A stretch of DNA of 64,000 nucleotides from Algibacter sp. GTDB lineage: Bacteria; Bacteroidota; Bacteroidia; Flavobacteriales; Flavobacteriaceae. The stretch spans positions 1 to 64,000 of the forward strand of contig NZ_JAQWOO010000045.1 of the NCBI RefSeq assembly GCF_029245835.1, in the 5' to 3' direction. A program made the position numbers and the translations under genes. Shown in pieces: positions 45,603 to 53,896 of this stretch; the stretch's first letter is position 1; every line of letters starts with the position of its first letter. Under the pieces are notes generated by a model, which saw only the letters and a list, made by a program, of their open reading frames with translations, was not told where the DNA came from and made no database searches.

Positions 45603-45853
45603 TATAACGTTTTAGTTTAGTTATTGAACTTACCTCATTTTTAAATAAGTTACTTTTTGCAATATAGTTTTGCTTTTTTTTTGATACAACTTATGTTCTA
45701 TTGAAAAAAAACATGTCATTACAGTGCGAAAAAATAAACTTTTCGGTACAATAGAAAAAAATAAGATTTGTTCATTGCGAAAATAATGATTTTTTAGTAG
45801 AAATTTAAAAGATTAGATGTTTATAAAAAAATGGTAAAAGCTTATAAATTTAT

Positions 45854-45861
45854 TACATTTG
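45854..45861 (+). promoter_or_regulatory. -7 promoter box of the PgpH-like gene
   Basis: TACATTTG is a full match to TAnnTTTG. Transcription would start about 7-9 bp later, at the first bases of the structured leader (45870). The intergenic stretch 45603-45853 upstream is AT-rich, with no gene and no other motif recognised. Confidence 0.6.
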
Positions 45862-45869
45862 ATACCTAG

Positions 45870-45942
45870 ATGAAACATCCATAACTAAAATTTAATATTT
45901 AACGAAATGATTATATGGGTGTTACATGTGACAAGTAAAAAG
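45870..45942 (+). ncRNA. structured leader element, copy 2 (shared with 17504-17580)
   Basis: It begins with the same 21 bases as copy 1. ATG-AAA-CATCCATA (45870-45883) pairs with TATGGGTG-TTA-CAT (45914-45927). The A-to-G change in the right arm keeps pairing as G-U, and the 3x3 internal loop and outer ATG/CAT pairing are also kept. A perfect -7 box ends 8 bp upstream, so the element would be at the very 5' end of the PgpH-like mRNA, 17-29 bp before the start codon. This position and the compensatory change support a cis-acting RNA. Confidence 0.55.
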
Positions 45943-45958
45943 GAATGAATATTAACAC

Positions 45959-48013
45959 ATGAAAGACTTCATAAATAAATTATATAAAAACCATTCCTTA
46001 ATATATAAGGCGTTATTATTTATATGTACAACCTTCTTAATTGTTTATTTATTTCCAAAAAGTGGAAAGTTTAAATATAATTTTGAAAAAGGTAAACCAT
46101 GGCAATCTGAAAGTTTACAAGCACCTTTTGATTTTGCTATTAAAAAAACAGATGAAGAAATAGCATCAGAAAAAAAGAGCATTATCAATAATGCAATATT
46201 GTATTTTGATATAGATAATTCTATACAACCAAAAGTTAACGATGCGTTTAAAGAACAGTTTAAAGCTATATTTTCTGATAGTTTACCAAATAGTGTCTCA
46301 AATAAATTATTCAAAACAGGAGAACGTATTGTTTCAGAATTATACAAATATGGTATTTTAAGTGAAGTCCACGATTTTTCTAAAGATAGATCTATTGTAA
46401 TTCTTGATGGAAGGGAAAGAAAATACGATGGTTTTTATTCAGACTTAGTTAAGCAAGACGAAATTACAGCCATTATAGAAAGTGTATTAGCTAAAAATAA
46501 TCTATCAAATTTTAAAACAGACTTTGTAGCGCTTTGTTTTGATTTGATTGAGCCAAATATAGTATTTAATAAAACACTTACAGATAAAGCCATACAAGAT
46601 GAACTAAGTAGAATTTCTTTTACCAGAGGAAGTATCGCTAAAGAAACCTTAATAGTATCTAAAGGTGAGGTTGTTGAAGGAGATAAGTATCAAGCGCTAA
46701 AATCTTTGCAGTCTGAATACGAATCTCAAGTTTGGAATGATGCAAATTATAATTGGGTATTATTTGCATATACCTTGTTGGTTGCATTAGCATTGTTAAT
46801 GTTGCTCTTGTTTTTAAGAAAGTATAGGTCAGAGGTTTTTGAGAATAACACAAAAGTCACTTTTATATTTTTTAATATTTCATTAATGATATTCATTACA
46901 ACACTTGTAGTGAATTATGATGCTAAATACATATATATTGTTCCAATTTGTATATTGCCTCTAGTTTTTAAGGCGTTTTTTGATGCACGTCTAGGTCTGT
47001 TTGCACATGTTCTTACGGTACTTTTATTAGGCTTTATAGTGCCTAATAGTTATGAGTATATGTTTTTGCAAATAATAGCTGGTATAGTAACTATTCTAAC
47101 AGTTTCAGAGTTATATAAACGTGCTAATTTGTTTATTTCTGTTGGGCAGATAACGCTCATTTATATTATTGCCTATTTTGCATTTTTTGTAATTCATGAA
47201 GGCAGTGTAGAAACATTTAAATGGGAAACGTTTATCTGGTTTATTTTATGTGGATTAGCTACCTTGTTTGTTCAGCCTTTAATATATGCTTATGAAAAGC
47301 TTTTTGGATTAGTTTCTGATGTTTCACTTTTAGAGTTGTCAGATACCAATACCAAGTTGCTTAAAGAGTTATCCAATAAGGCACCAGGAACCTTTCATCA
47401 TTCTTTAAACGTGGCGAATTTAGCCGAAGCTTCCGCAAATGAAATAGGAGCAAATGCTATGTTGGTTAGGGTGGGTGCTTTGTACCATGATATTGGTAAA
47501 ATGAAGAATCCTACATATTATACCGAAAATCAATCTACAGGTATCAATCCGCATGATGAGTTATCTTCAAAAGAAAGCGCAAGAATAATTACAGATCATG
47601 TTATTAATGGTATCGAAATTGCAAGAAAAAATAATTTACCAGATCGTGTTATAGATTTTATTAGAACCCACCACGGAACGAGTGTAGTCTATTATTTTTA
47701 TATGCAAGAGAAAAAGGATTTTCCTGAAAATGAAGTAGATAAATTAGATTTTAGTTACCCAGGACCAAAGCCATTTAGTAAAGAAACCGCTATTTTAATG
47801 ATGTGTGATAGTATTGAAGCAGCATCAAAAAGTTTAAAAGAACCCACATCTACTAAAATTGAAGCTTTTGTTGAAAACATTATAAATAAACAAATAGAAG
47901 AAGGGCAATTTTTAAATGCGAATATTACTTTTAAAGAAATTCAATCAATAAAAAAAGTGCTAAAACACAAGCTTGCAAATATTTATCATTTACGAATTGA
48001 ATACCCAGAATAA
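45959..48013 (+). CDS. HD family phosphohydrolase, 7TM-HD type (PgpH-like)
   Basis: A 684-residue membrane protein. An N-terminal helix (about residues 15-33) precedes a large extracytoplasmic domain (35-255). Seven or so helices follow (265-460), then a cytoplasmic HD domain with HHSLNVANLAE (about 480), LYHDIGKMKNP (about 510), ARIITDHVINGIE and RTHHGTS. In Firmicutes, PgpH of this architecture degrades c-di-AMP; that substrate is plausible here but unproven. All HD metal ligands are present. The mRNA carries the structured leader at 45870. Confidence 0.88.
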   Translation: MKDFINKLYKNHSLIYKALLFICTTFLIVYLFPKSGKFKYNFEKGKPWQSESLQAPFDFAIKKTDEEIASEKKSIINNAILYFDIDNSIQPKVNDAFKEQFKAIFSDSLPNSVSNKLFKTGERIVSELYKYGILSEVHDFSKDRSIVILDGRERKYDGFYSDLVKQDEITAIIESVLAKNNLSNFKTDFVALCFDLIEPNIVFNKTLTDKAIQDELSRISFTRGSIAKETLIVSKGEVVEGDKYQALKSLQSEYESQVWNDANYNWVLFAYTLLVALALLMLLLFLRKYRSEVFENNTKVTFIFFNISLMIFITTLVVNYDAKYIYIVPICILPLVFKAFFDARLGLFAHVLTVLLLGFIVPNSYEYMFLQIIAGIVTILTVSELYKRANLFISVGQITLIYIIAYFAFFVIHEGSVETFKWETFIWFILCGLATLFVQPLIYAYEKLFGLVSDVSLLELSDTNTKLLKELSNKAPGTFHHSLNVANLAEASANEIGANAMLVRVGALYHDIGKMKNPTYYTENQSTGINPHDELSSKESARIITDHVINGIEIARKNNLPDRVIDFIRTHHGTSVVYYFYMQEKKDFPENEVDKLDFSYPGPKPFSKETAILMMCDSIEAASKSLKEPTSTKIEAFVENIINKQIEEGQFLNANITFKEIQSIKKVLKHKLANIYHLRIEYPE

Positions 48014-48103
48014 AATCAAAAAAAATACTTGTATGCTTTAAGATGAAAAGCTACATTTGCATCCGCATTTAAATATAAGTGCGATGTTCATATTAAAACA
48101 ATT

Positions 48104-48191
48104 GGAGAGGTGCCTGAGTGGCCGAAAGGAACGGTTTGCTAAATCGTCGTACCCCAAAAGGGTACCCGGGGTTCGAATCCCCGTCTCTCCG
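48104..48191 (+). tRNA. tRNA-Ser (anticodon GCT)
   Basis: An 88-nt tRNA with acceptor GGAGAGG / TCTCTCC, a D-arm starting TGCCTGAGTGGCC, anticodon loop TTGCTAA (GCT), the long class II variable arm (TCGTACCCCAAAAGGGTACC) and T-loop GGTTCGAATCC. The CCA end is not encoded. Confidence 0.95.
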
Positions 48192-48222
48192 CAAATAATT
48201 GTAATACAATTGATAACCAAAT

Positions 48223-48297
48223 CGGGGTGTAGCGTAGCCCGGTTATCGCGCCGCGTTTGGGACGCGGAGGTCGCAGGTTCGAATCCTGCCACCCCGA
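48223..48297 (+). tRNA. tRNA-Pro (anticodon TGG)
   Basis: A tRNA with acceptor CGGGGTG / CACCCCG, anticodon stem CCGCG / CGCGG around TTTGGGA (anticodon TGG), and T-arm GCAGGTTCGAATCCTGC. It lies 31 bp after tRNA-Ser. The CCA end is not encoded. An integrase remnant begins about 230 bp further on. Confidence 0.95.
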
Positions 48298-48319
48298 CGA
48301 ACCTAGTAATAGGTTAAAT

Positions 48320-48357
48320 CAAAACACTGTTAATCTTATGATTATCAGTGTTTTTTT
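48320..48357 (+). terminator. terminator after the tRNA pair
   Basis: AAAACACTG with TAAT pairs with ATTA and CAGTGTTTT, followed by a T-run. Confidence 0.75.
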
Positions 48358-48525
48358 GTTTTTACACATTTTATTTGCTATCAAATAAAGGTAACTAAAA
48401 CCGTAAAAAAGGTGTGCAATTAGGTGTGCAATCATTCACCAGAATTTTAGTAACTTTAAAGAGCTTTTGAGACATGATTTGACTTTCGTCTATACAAATT
48501 AATGTTTAACAAAAAGTCATTTAAA

Positions 48526-48892
48526 ATGAAAACAAGAAGTACATTCACAGTTATTTTCTTTACAAGAAAATCAAGAAGCACCCCCAATCAAATTTCTATT
48601 TATGTTCGTATTACTGTAAACGGCAAACGCTCAGAAATAAGTTTAAAACGAAGTATTGATCAAAACCAGTGGGACAGTACCAAAAATAGAGGTAGGGGGC
48701 AATCAGAAAGGATAAAAGTTTTAAACGCCTATTTGGATGGTGTTTATAATAAGCTGCTCCAATGTCACAAAGAACTGTTAGAAGAAGACAAGATAGTATC
48801 TGCCGATGCTATAAAGTCCAGATATTTAGGAGAAGACGATACCAGCAAAACCTTAAAAGAATTGATTGCTTATCATAACGGAAATATGATGG
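48526..48892 (+). pseudogene. N-terminal stump of a tyrosine recombinase/integrase
   Basis: The frame starts MKTRSTFTVIFFTRKSR and continues with the Arm DNA-binding domain of Bacteroidota mobile-element integrases (ISIYVRITVNGKRSEISLKRSIDQNQWD). The start of the SAM-like core-binding domain follows (LKELIAYHNGNMMDQV). About 122 residues remain of some 400. The frame runs into the left inverted repeat of the insertion element at 48891, and the catalytic domain is missing on the other side too. Two AGGTGTGCAAT direct repeats (48410 and 48422) upstream could be arm-type sites. This is the relic of an element integrated near the tRNA genes. Confidence 0.78.
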
Positions 48893-48922
48893 ATCAAGTC
48901 AAAAAGTTGTGGGATTTCAGGA

Positions 48923-49768
48923 TTAAGCAAAAATTGTAGTTAATCTATACAGGAAAAAATTCACGTTCCTGACTCCCCTGAACTGCGCTCTAAAAGCTTT
49001 AATCTTAGCATTGAAAGATTCCGCAGAAGCATTTGTACTTCTGTTATCGAAGTAGTTAAGTATATTTTTATAGTGTACAGACATTGTTCTAGCAATGGTA
49101 TTAAAACTTTTAAAGGCTGCTTGCCTTACTTTTTTATCCCATTTGGCCAATCGCACCAGAGCTGAAGTTTTATCATCTGTATTGTTAAATATCCAAGATA
49201 GGTTTTGGCATAATTTATATGCTTTTTCTATATCAGGATAGTGGTTAAAGAGTATTTCTGCTCTTTTAGATTGGTTTTCAGTCCATTTGTTGCTTGGTTT
49301 ATAGAGCAGGTACCTACTTCTTGCCAGTAATTGTTTTAGTGTATCTCCGTTGGGTAATATTTCTGGTATGTGTTTTAGATTTTTACTTCTAGCATTTTCT
49401 ATGGCATTATTTTCAAAATCGATGGCTTCCCATCTGTGTTTGATTCTTATTTCCTGCAAGGCGTCCAAAGCTAATTTCTGAACGTGAAAACGGTCTATGA
49501 CCAAGGAGGCGTTTGGGAATGATTTTTTAACAATAAGCCCCATGTTTCCTGCCATGTCCAGAGTCACTTCTTCAACGTTATTTCTTCGCTTTACAGGAAT
49601 TTTATGGAGTATTTTTATAACCGTTTCAGCTTTGGTCCCTTTAATCATGGCCACTATCGCACCTTTCTTTCCTTTAGCACCTTTATTGGTGACAATAGTA
49701 TATAGTTCGCCGTTGCAAAAAGCGGTTTCGTCAAGCGACAGATGGCTTCCTATGTTTTCGGCAAACAA
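48923..49768 (-). CDS. ISAon1 family transposase (orfB, DDE domain)
   Basis: The catalytic part of an ISL3-type transposase. It shows LDETAFCNGELYTIVTNKGAKGKKG (first catalytic Asp), VTLDMAGNMGLIVKKSFPNASLVIDRFHVQKLALDALQEIR (second Asp, DRFHV signature) and the C-terminal RSTNASAESFNAKIKAFRAQFRGV with the final Glu. The frame remains open upstream to about 49914 (GFFYGVNGKKLQRQYKDYLSDFKSWDQKEHAQDWL), without an ATG. Full translation would therefore need a +1 shift from the end of orfA (or a non-AUG start). The catalytic residues look intact. Confidence 0.8.
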   Translation of the reverse strand: MFAENIGSHLSLDETAFCNGELYTIVTNKGAKGKKGAIVAMIKGTKAETVIKILHKIPVKRRNNVEEVTLDMAGNMGLIVKKSFPNASLVIDRFHVQKLALDALQEIRIKHRWEAIDFENNAIENARSKNLKHIPEILPNGDTLKQLLARSRYLLYKPSNKWTENQSKRAEILFNHYPDIEKAYKLCQNLSWIFNNTDDKTSALVRLAKWDKKVRQAAFKSFNTIARTMSVHYKNILNYFDNRSTNASAESFNAKIKAFRAQFRGVRNVNFFLYRLTTIFA

Positions 49769-49895
49769 CAGCCAATCCTGTGCATGCTCTTTTTGATCCC
49801 ATGATTTAAAATCGCTCAGGTAATCTTTGTACTGCCGCTGTAGTTTCTTGCCGTTAACACCATAGAAAAACCCTATGGTATGGCAGTCGGAAGCC

Positions 49896-50255
49896 CTAGT
49901 GTTGACTAATATCTTTTAAAAAAGCAGCGAATCCGGTGGTCATCCGCGTTCCCTGTGATACTAAATTCCAATCTCTCTGGACAACTTCATTTGTTGCTTT
50001 ATCTAGCCACCTGCGGCGTTTTATATGGAGGTAAACATTTTTACCTCGTATAGGGAAGTCTTGAACTGTTGCCTCGGGAAAGAAGCCTTTAGAATGGAGT
50101 TTTGTTCCATTAAACTCTTCGGGAATCATGTTTAGTTCTGTAAAATAAAAATGTAGTGCTTATCCTTTAACTTCGTGCTTGGTTAAATCAAAATACCTGA
50201 CAAGTATTTCTGGAAGTAATAAATTAGCTATGGCTAATAGTGAATCTGATGACAT
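49896..50255 (-). pseudogene. ISAon1 transposase N-terminal region (orfA) with nonsense codon
   Basis: From the ATG at 50255 the frame reads MSSDSLLAIANLLLPEILVRYFDLTKHEVKG, then a TAA stop at codon 32 where the family normally has a sense codon. It continues ALHFYFTELNMIPEEFNGTKLHSKGFFPEATVQDFPIRGKNVYLHIKRRRW to a stop at 49896. Without the TAA it would be a normal 119-residue N-terminal region protein. A 77-residue piece could still start at the ATG at 50129. The element is therefore probably inactive or weak. Confidence 0.75.
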
Positions 50256-50369
50256 TGAATTTTTTCATTCAAAGATCTTCCTTTTTTAGATACTCCACAA
50301 CTTTTTGACTTGATTCATGTAAATATGGTATCTATAAAAACTATTCAGAAATAATTTGTTTTTGTATAA

Positions 50370-50412
50370 GGCTCATAACCTTAAGGACACTGGTTCGAGT
50401 TCAGTTCCGACT
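50370..50412 (+). pseudogene. 3' half of a tRNA-Met(CAT)-like gene
   Basis: GGCTCATAACC matches the anticodon arm of a CAT tRNA. It is followed by TTAAGGACACTGGTTCGAGT and a T-arm/acceptor end (TTCAGTTCCGACT). The D-arm and the 5' acceptor strand are missing. A tRNA 3' half of this extent is what a site-specific integrative element carries as one attachment site. With the integrase stump on the other side of the IS, it suggests an eroded island. The rest of 50317-50525 holds no gene. Confidence 0.6.
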
Positions 50413-50525
50413 AATAAATTTAAAGTTATAATCTAAAAAAAACATCCCTTTTTTATGAAATAATTTCAATTTCACAATATCGACAAAGCCTATAGTTTAT
50501 TATAAAATTTAATTGGAATAGTATA

Positions 50526-51158
50526 TTACTTTGAAGCAATAAAACCTTCTGATTCTAAAGATTTTACAATGGCGCTCACATAGTCCTGAACAGTAGTATT
50601 TATACTTTCAGGGTCTACAATATTATAAGAAGCCACCCAAACTAATGATTTGTCATCATCAATTTTGAGGTCATATAATGTAGCTTCGATATTATAGACG
50701 TTGTATTGGTTATAATAGCCTTCTATAAAATAAACGTCTTGGTACAAATAGTAATAGCGCCCCCAGGGTCTCCAATAATAATCTCTAAAATATGTATCAC
50801 CAGAGTAATTGGTTTTTTCATCAATACCTTTTACAGCAGAAATTAAAACCGAATCAAAACCGTCATTTTTTATGCGTTTCATTTCTTTCTGGATATCTTC
50901 TTCCGTCTGTTTTAAACTAGTAAAAGTGGGCTCGAACACATCATAACTTTCTACGGCTTCAACACCTCTATTCTGAAGTTCAATTTTTAACTGTTCTTCA
51001 AATTTTTTACGAGCTGTGAGGTTTTCGGTAATACCAATTATCATTACTTTTTGAGGTTTGTAATAGTTATAATGGCTACTACGCCAACTATCTGCCATTT
51101 TTACTGATGAGCAACTATATATAATTACAATTACTAAAAGATAAACTAAATGTTTCAT
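50526..51158 (-). CDS. lipoprotein of unknown function
   Basis: A 210-residue lipoprotein (signal MKHLVYLLVIVIIYSC, Cys16). The opening after the Cys, SSVKMADSWRSSHYNYYKPQKVMIIGI, and the following RKKFEEQLKIELQNRGVEAVESYDVFEP resemble periplasmic domains that bind other envelope components (DUF4136-like in style), but the family was not identified with certainty. A Tyr-rich stretch (RDYYWRPWGRYYYLYQDVYF, about 127-146) is unusual. A weak Fnr-like box (51211-51224) lies upstream, at the edge of the stress-type cluster. Confidence 0.6.
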   Translation of the reverse strand: MKHLVYLLVIVIIYSCSSVKMADSWRSSHYNYYKPQKVMIIGITENLTARKKFEEQLKIELQNRGVEAVESYDVFEPTFTSLKQTEEDIQKEMKRIKNDGFDSVLISAVKGIDEKTNYSGDTYFRDYYWRPWGRYYYLYQDVYFIEGYYNQYNVYNIEATLYDLKIDDDKSLVWVASYNIVDPESINTTVQDYVSAIVKSLESEGFIASK

Positions 51159-51210
51159 AATAAGTCTTTTATTAGAACTATGAAATTACTTGATTAATAA
51201 TGTGTTGCCA

Positions 51211-51224
51211 ATGACCTTAATCAG
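51211..51224 (-). promoter_or_regulatory. weak Fnr-like box upstream of the 51158 lipoprotein gene
   Basis: ATGAC-CTTA-ATCAG keeps the 5-4-5 plan with changes in the right half. On the minus strand the sequence 33 bp away (51188-51181) is TAATTTCA, only a partial -7 box. Listed as the weakest member of the set. Confidence 0.35.
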
Positions 51225-51346
51225 TTTGAAAAAGGTTTACAAAAAAAAGCTTTCATTATTATTTAGATATCCATAAAAAATGAAACAAGCCAAAGTGTTT
51301 TATAAATATGCTTATTAAACAGTTTTTATGAGCTTATTATCAAAAC

Positions 51347-51637
51347 TTAATTCAATAAAAAATCTGGACAAAAAATTGGAATAACAAAAAACACAAACAG
51401 TAAAAATAATACAGCCCAAAGCATCCACATTAAAAGTGGATAGGCAATGAGATCACCCTTGGATTTAGGACGTAACGAATGTGCAATTAAGCCATGTATC
51501 CCGAAACTTAATATTAGAAAAGTAATACTTGATGAAATAATTAAGAAACTATTGGTATGTGTTTCTCGAATAGTATATAGATAAATGCCTATAAGTATTG
51601 AAATTGCAATGACTATTTTAAATATTCTTCTGCTCAT
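51347..51637 (-). CDS. small membrane protein of unknown function
   Basis: A 96-residue protein with three hydrophobic helices (about residues 5-21, 30-50 and 70-90). Its start overlaps the end of the universal stress protein gene by 20 bp, so it is translated from the same mRNA and should follow its regulation. No family was recognised. Confidence 0.65.
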   Translation of the reverse strand: MSRRIFKIVIAISILIGIYLYTIRETHTNSFLIISSSITFLILSFGIHGLIAHSLRPKSKGDLIAYPLLMWMLWAVLFLLFVFFVIPIFCPDFLLN

Positions 51638-52511
51638 AATACATGTTATTAAATTTCTCTAAAATTAATTCGTTAAAACTTAATAAAGGAACCCTTCCAT
51701 AAATTTCCATGCGTTTTACAAAATCTCTATGAAACCATTTTTTCTTAATGCCTTTTTCTTTTCTTTCTAACATGGCTACTAAATCAGCATCTATATCACC
51801 TAAATAGATTTTAAGTGAATCAAAAGTAGCTACGGAAAGTAGAACTTCAACGCTTAATTTATTATATTCAACCTGTTCTTCAAGCATTTTTTTGAAACCT
51901 TTCTCCTTTATCTTAAAAGCGTCTTCATTTTGCGTATGTATATGTAATGCTTTAATTTCTGCATTAAGAGGTTTGGCTATTTTAACGAGTTTCTTAATAG
52001 CTTCAATATCTTCATCTTCAAAATCCGTGGCATATACTATGGTTTTTATTTGATTATAGCTTGCATCTTCTGGGATCGCCAATACTGGACAAGGTGATGT
52101 ATCAATAAGATGCCTAGTGGTATTTCCCATTAATAATTCTCTTAATGCACTACCTCCTTTCATTCCTGTTACCAATAGAAATACATGTGCTTCCTTAACG
52201 CTAGAAATAATGCCATGCACTACTGATTTGTTTTCAATAGCTTCAATATCAATATTTAAGTCATCCAAATCTGCTTTCAAGATTCTGGTACAAAATTTTT
52301 TAAGTTTTGAATGGTGTTTTTTATAAGCATCACCTTCAATATCTGGAAAGGCATCTTCTGCTTTTAAACTCAAATTATCTAATAGCGTAGGATAATCAAA
52401 TACATGAACCACTTTTAAGGTCGTACCAATTTCTAAGCTTAATGAATGGGCATATTTTAACGCAGCTTCAGAATTTTTAGAATAGTCTGTTGCACAAAGA
52501 ATTGTTTTCAT
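51618..52511 (-). CDS. universal stress protein, tandem Usp domains
   Basis: A 297-residue protein with two Usp domains, about residues 1-143 and 148-280. The first opens MKTILCATDYSKNSEAALKYA and has the ATP-binding signature GMKGGSALRELLMGNTTRHLI (G2xG9G plus Thr). The second has FEDEDIEAI but lacks the full nucleotide loop. Tandem Usp proteins serve in hypoxic, oxidative or starvation stress. Upstream, on the minus strand, is a -7 box TAAATTTG (52548-52541) with an Fnr-like palindrome 33 bp further up. The small membrane gene is co-transcribed. Confidence 0.9.
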   Translation of the reverse strand: MKTILCATDYSKNSEAALKYAHSLSLEIGTTLKVVHVFDYPTLLDNLSLKAEDAFPDIEGDAYKKHHSKLKKFCTRILKADLDDLNIDIEAIENKSVVHGIISSVKEAHVFLLVTGMKGGSALRELLMGNTTRHLIDTSPCPVLAIPEDASYNQIKTIVYATDFEDEDIEAIKKLVKIAKPLNAEIKALHIHTQNEDAFKIKEKGFKKMLEEQVEYNKLSVEVLLSVATFDSLKIYLGDIDADLVAMLERKEKGIKKKWFHRDFVKRMEIYGRVPLLSFNELILEKFNNMYYEQKNI

Positions 52512-52540
52512 CTTTTTTTATTGTTCGTAATGTTTATAGA

Positions 52541-52584
52541 CAAATTTAAACGTCAAATACCTAGTGATAAATGACCTGGGTCAT
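52541..52584 (-). promoter_or_regulatory. promoter and Fnr-like box of the universal stress protein gene
   Basis: The -7 box TAAATTTG (52548-52541) and the perfect 5-4-5 palindrome ATGAC-CTGG-GTCAT (52571-52584) are 33 bp apart centre to centre. This places the palindrome at about -42 from the expected start, the class II activator position. Confidence 0.7.
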
Positions 52585-52602
52585 ATTCACACTGTTTTAT
52601 TA

Positions 52603-52646
52603 CTGACCGATATCATTGGCACTTTAAATACTTCATTATAATTTTG
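52603..52646 (+). promoter_or_regulatory. promoter and Fnr-like box of the macA-like operon
   Basis: CTGAC-CGAT-ATCAT (52603-52616) is an imperfect box. Its centre is 33 bp upstream of the centre of the -7 box TAATTTTG (52639-52646). The start codon of the adaptor gene lies 27 bp further. The two divergent genes thus each have their own box. Confidence 0.6.
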
Positions 52647-52672
52647 ATACGTTAAGCACACTTTATAACAAA

Positions 52673-53890
52673 ATGAAAAAATCTACACGAATTATAATTG
52701 CTTTAATAGCAATAGCACTAATTGGTTATTTCATCATAAAACCAAAACTAAATAGCAAAAAGTTAGATTATACTTATACCATTATTGAAAAAGGAAACAT
52801 TGAGGCAGATATATCCAGTACAGGCACTGTTGAAGCTATAAACACCGTTGAAGTTGGTACCCAAATTTCAGGAACTATTAAAAAAATTTATGTCGATTAT
52901 AATGATAACGTAAAAGCTGGACAGCTTTTGGCAGAAATGGATCTCAAATTACTTAATGCCAGCTTAAGCAGTGCGCAAGCCAATTTAGCAGTAAGTCAGG
53001 CACAATTAAATCAGGCAAAAGACACATACGACAGAAACACTATTTTGTTTGAAAAAGGCGTGATTTCAGAGCAAGAATATCTCAATTCCAAATACACCTA
53101 TAATCAAATTGAGAGTGCAAAAAAAGCAGCTCTAGCAGCTGTACAAAACACAAAAGTCAATATTGGCTTTGCACACATTACATCGCCAATAAGCGGAACC
53201 ATTACAGAACGAAGTGTTGAAGAGGGACAAACCGTGGCAGCTTCTTTTGCTACACCTACTATGTTTATCATAGCCGAAGATTTATCTAAAATGCAAATTC
53301 TTGCTGATGTGGACGAAAGCGATATTGGCTATATAAAAGACGGTATGCAAGTACGTTTTAAAGTACAGACCTATCCTGAAAAAGAGTTTTATGGTACTGT
53401 AAGTCAAATCCGGTTGCAGCCCATTGAAATAAATAATGTAGTTAATTACCAAGTTGTTGTGGATGTTGATAATAAGAAAGAATTGCTGTTACCTGGAATG
53501 ACTGCCAATCTTGAGTTCATTACAGATACAGCCAAAAATGTATTGCTTATTAATAATTCGGCATTACGTTTTAGACCTAATGAAGCAATGTTGAAAGAAA
53601 TTAAGCCTGTTTTGGAAGAAAAAGCTAATAACATGTTGCCCGATTCACTAAAACAAAAATTCAATACTGCTATTAACAATGAGGAAACTTATACACCAGT
53701 TAGTTTTAAGAAAAACCTGCCTTCTAATATAGATGGTTTCTTTTTTAAAAATGAAAGCGGAAAATTAGATTTTAAATTTATTGAAATAGGTGTCAAGACA
53801 GGTTTACAATCTGAAATTAAAAGATTTCTTGATGGCTCAGAATTAGCAGAAAGTATGAAAGTCATCAATGGCATTAAATCAAAAAATTAA
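52673..53890 (+). CDS. periplasmic adaptor subunit of an ABC-type export system (MacA-like)
   Basis: A 405-residue membrane-fusion protein. An N-terminal anchor helix (residues 6-24) is followed by a lipoyl-like segment (GTVEAINTVEVGTQISGTIKKIYVDYNDNVKAGQLLAEMD, about 53-92), a helical hairpin (about 95-150), the second lipoyl half (ITSPISGTITERSVEEGQTV) and beta-barrel domains. It links the inner-membrane transporter to an outer-membrane channel. The ATPase and permease genes follow at once (6 and 12 bp gaps). The C-terminal 70 residues are an extension of unknown role. Confidence 0.88.
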   Translation: MKKSTRIIIALIAIALIGYFIIKPKLNSKKLDYTYTIIEKGNIEADISSTGTVEAINTVEVGTQISGTIKKIYVDYNDNVKAGQLLAEMDLKLLNASLSSAQANLAVSQAQLNQAKDTYDRNTILFEKGVISEQEYLNSKYTYNQIESAKKAALAAVQNTKVNIGFAHITSPISGTITERSVEEGQTVAASFATPTMFIIAEDLSKMQILADVDESDIGYIKDGMQVRFKVQTYPEKEFYGTVSQIRLQPIEINNVVNYQVVVDVDNKKELLLPGMTANLEFITDTAKNVLLINNSALRFRPNEAMLKEIKPVLEEKANNMLPDSLKQKFNTAINNEETYTPVSFKKNLPSNIDGFFFKNESGKLDFKFIEIGVKTGLQSEIKRFLDGSELAESMKVINGIKSKN

Positions 53891-53896
53891 AATGAG

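Larger units (their letters stand above)
48891..50316 (-). mobile_element. insertion sequence, ISAon1-like (ISL3-related)
   Basis: The ends are perfect 20-bp inverted repeats: ATCAAGTCAAAAAGTTGTGG at 48893-48912 and its complement at 50295-50314. One further near-matching pair on the outside suggests ends at 48891 and 50316, 1426 bp in all. Inside are a DDE transposase frame and an N-terminal-region frame, both on the minus strand. A clear target duplication was not found (AAATATG lies near both ends but at different offsets). The element cuts the integrase gene. Confidence 0.82.

Noticed and set aside
48038-48317. ORFs on both strands over the tRNA pair
   Set aside because: They are translations of tRNA-Ser and tRNA-Pro, which are clear RNA genes.
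49906-49920. Programmed -1 frameshift between IS orfA and orfB
   Set aside because: A U_UUA_AAA-type slippery run is present, but the -1 frame meets a TAG within a few codons and orfB lies in the +1 frame, so a -1 shift does not join the two.
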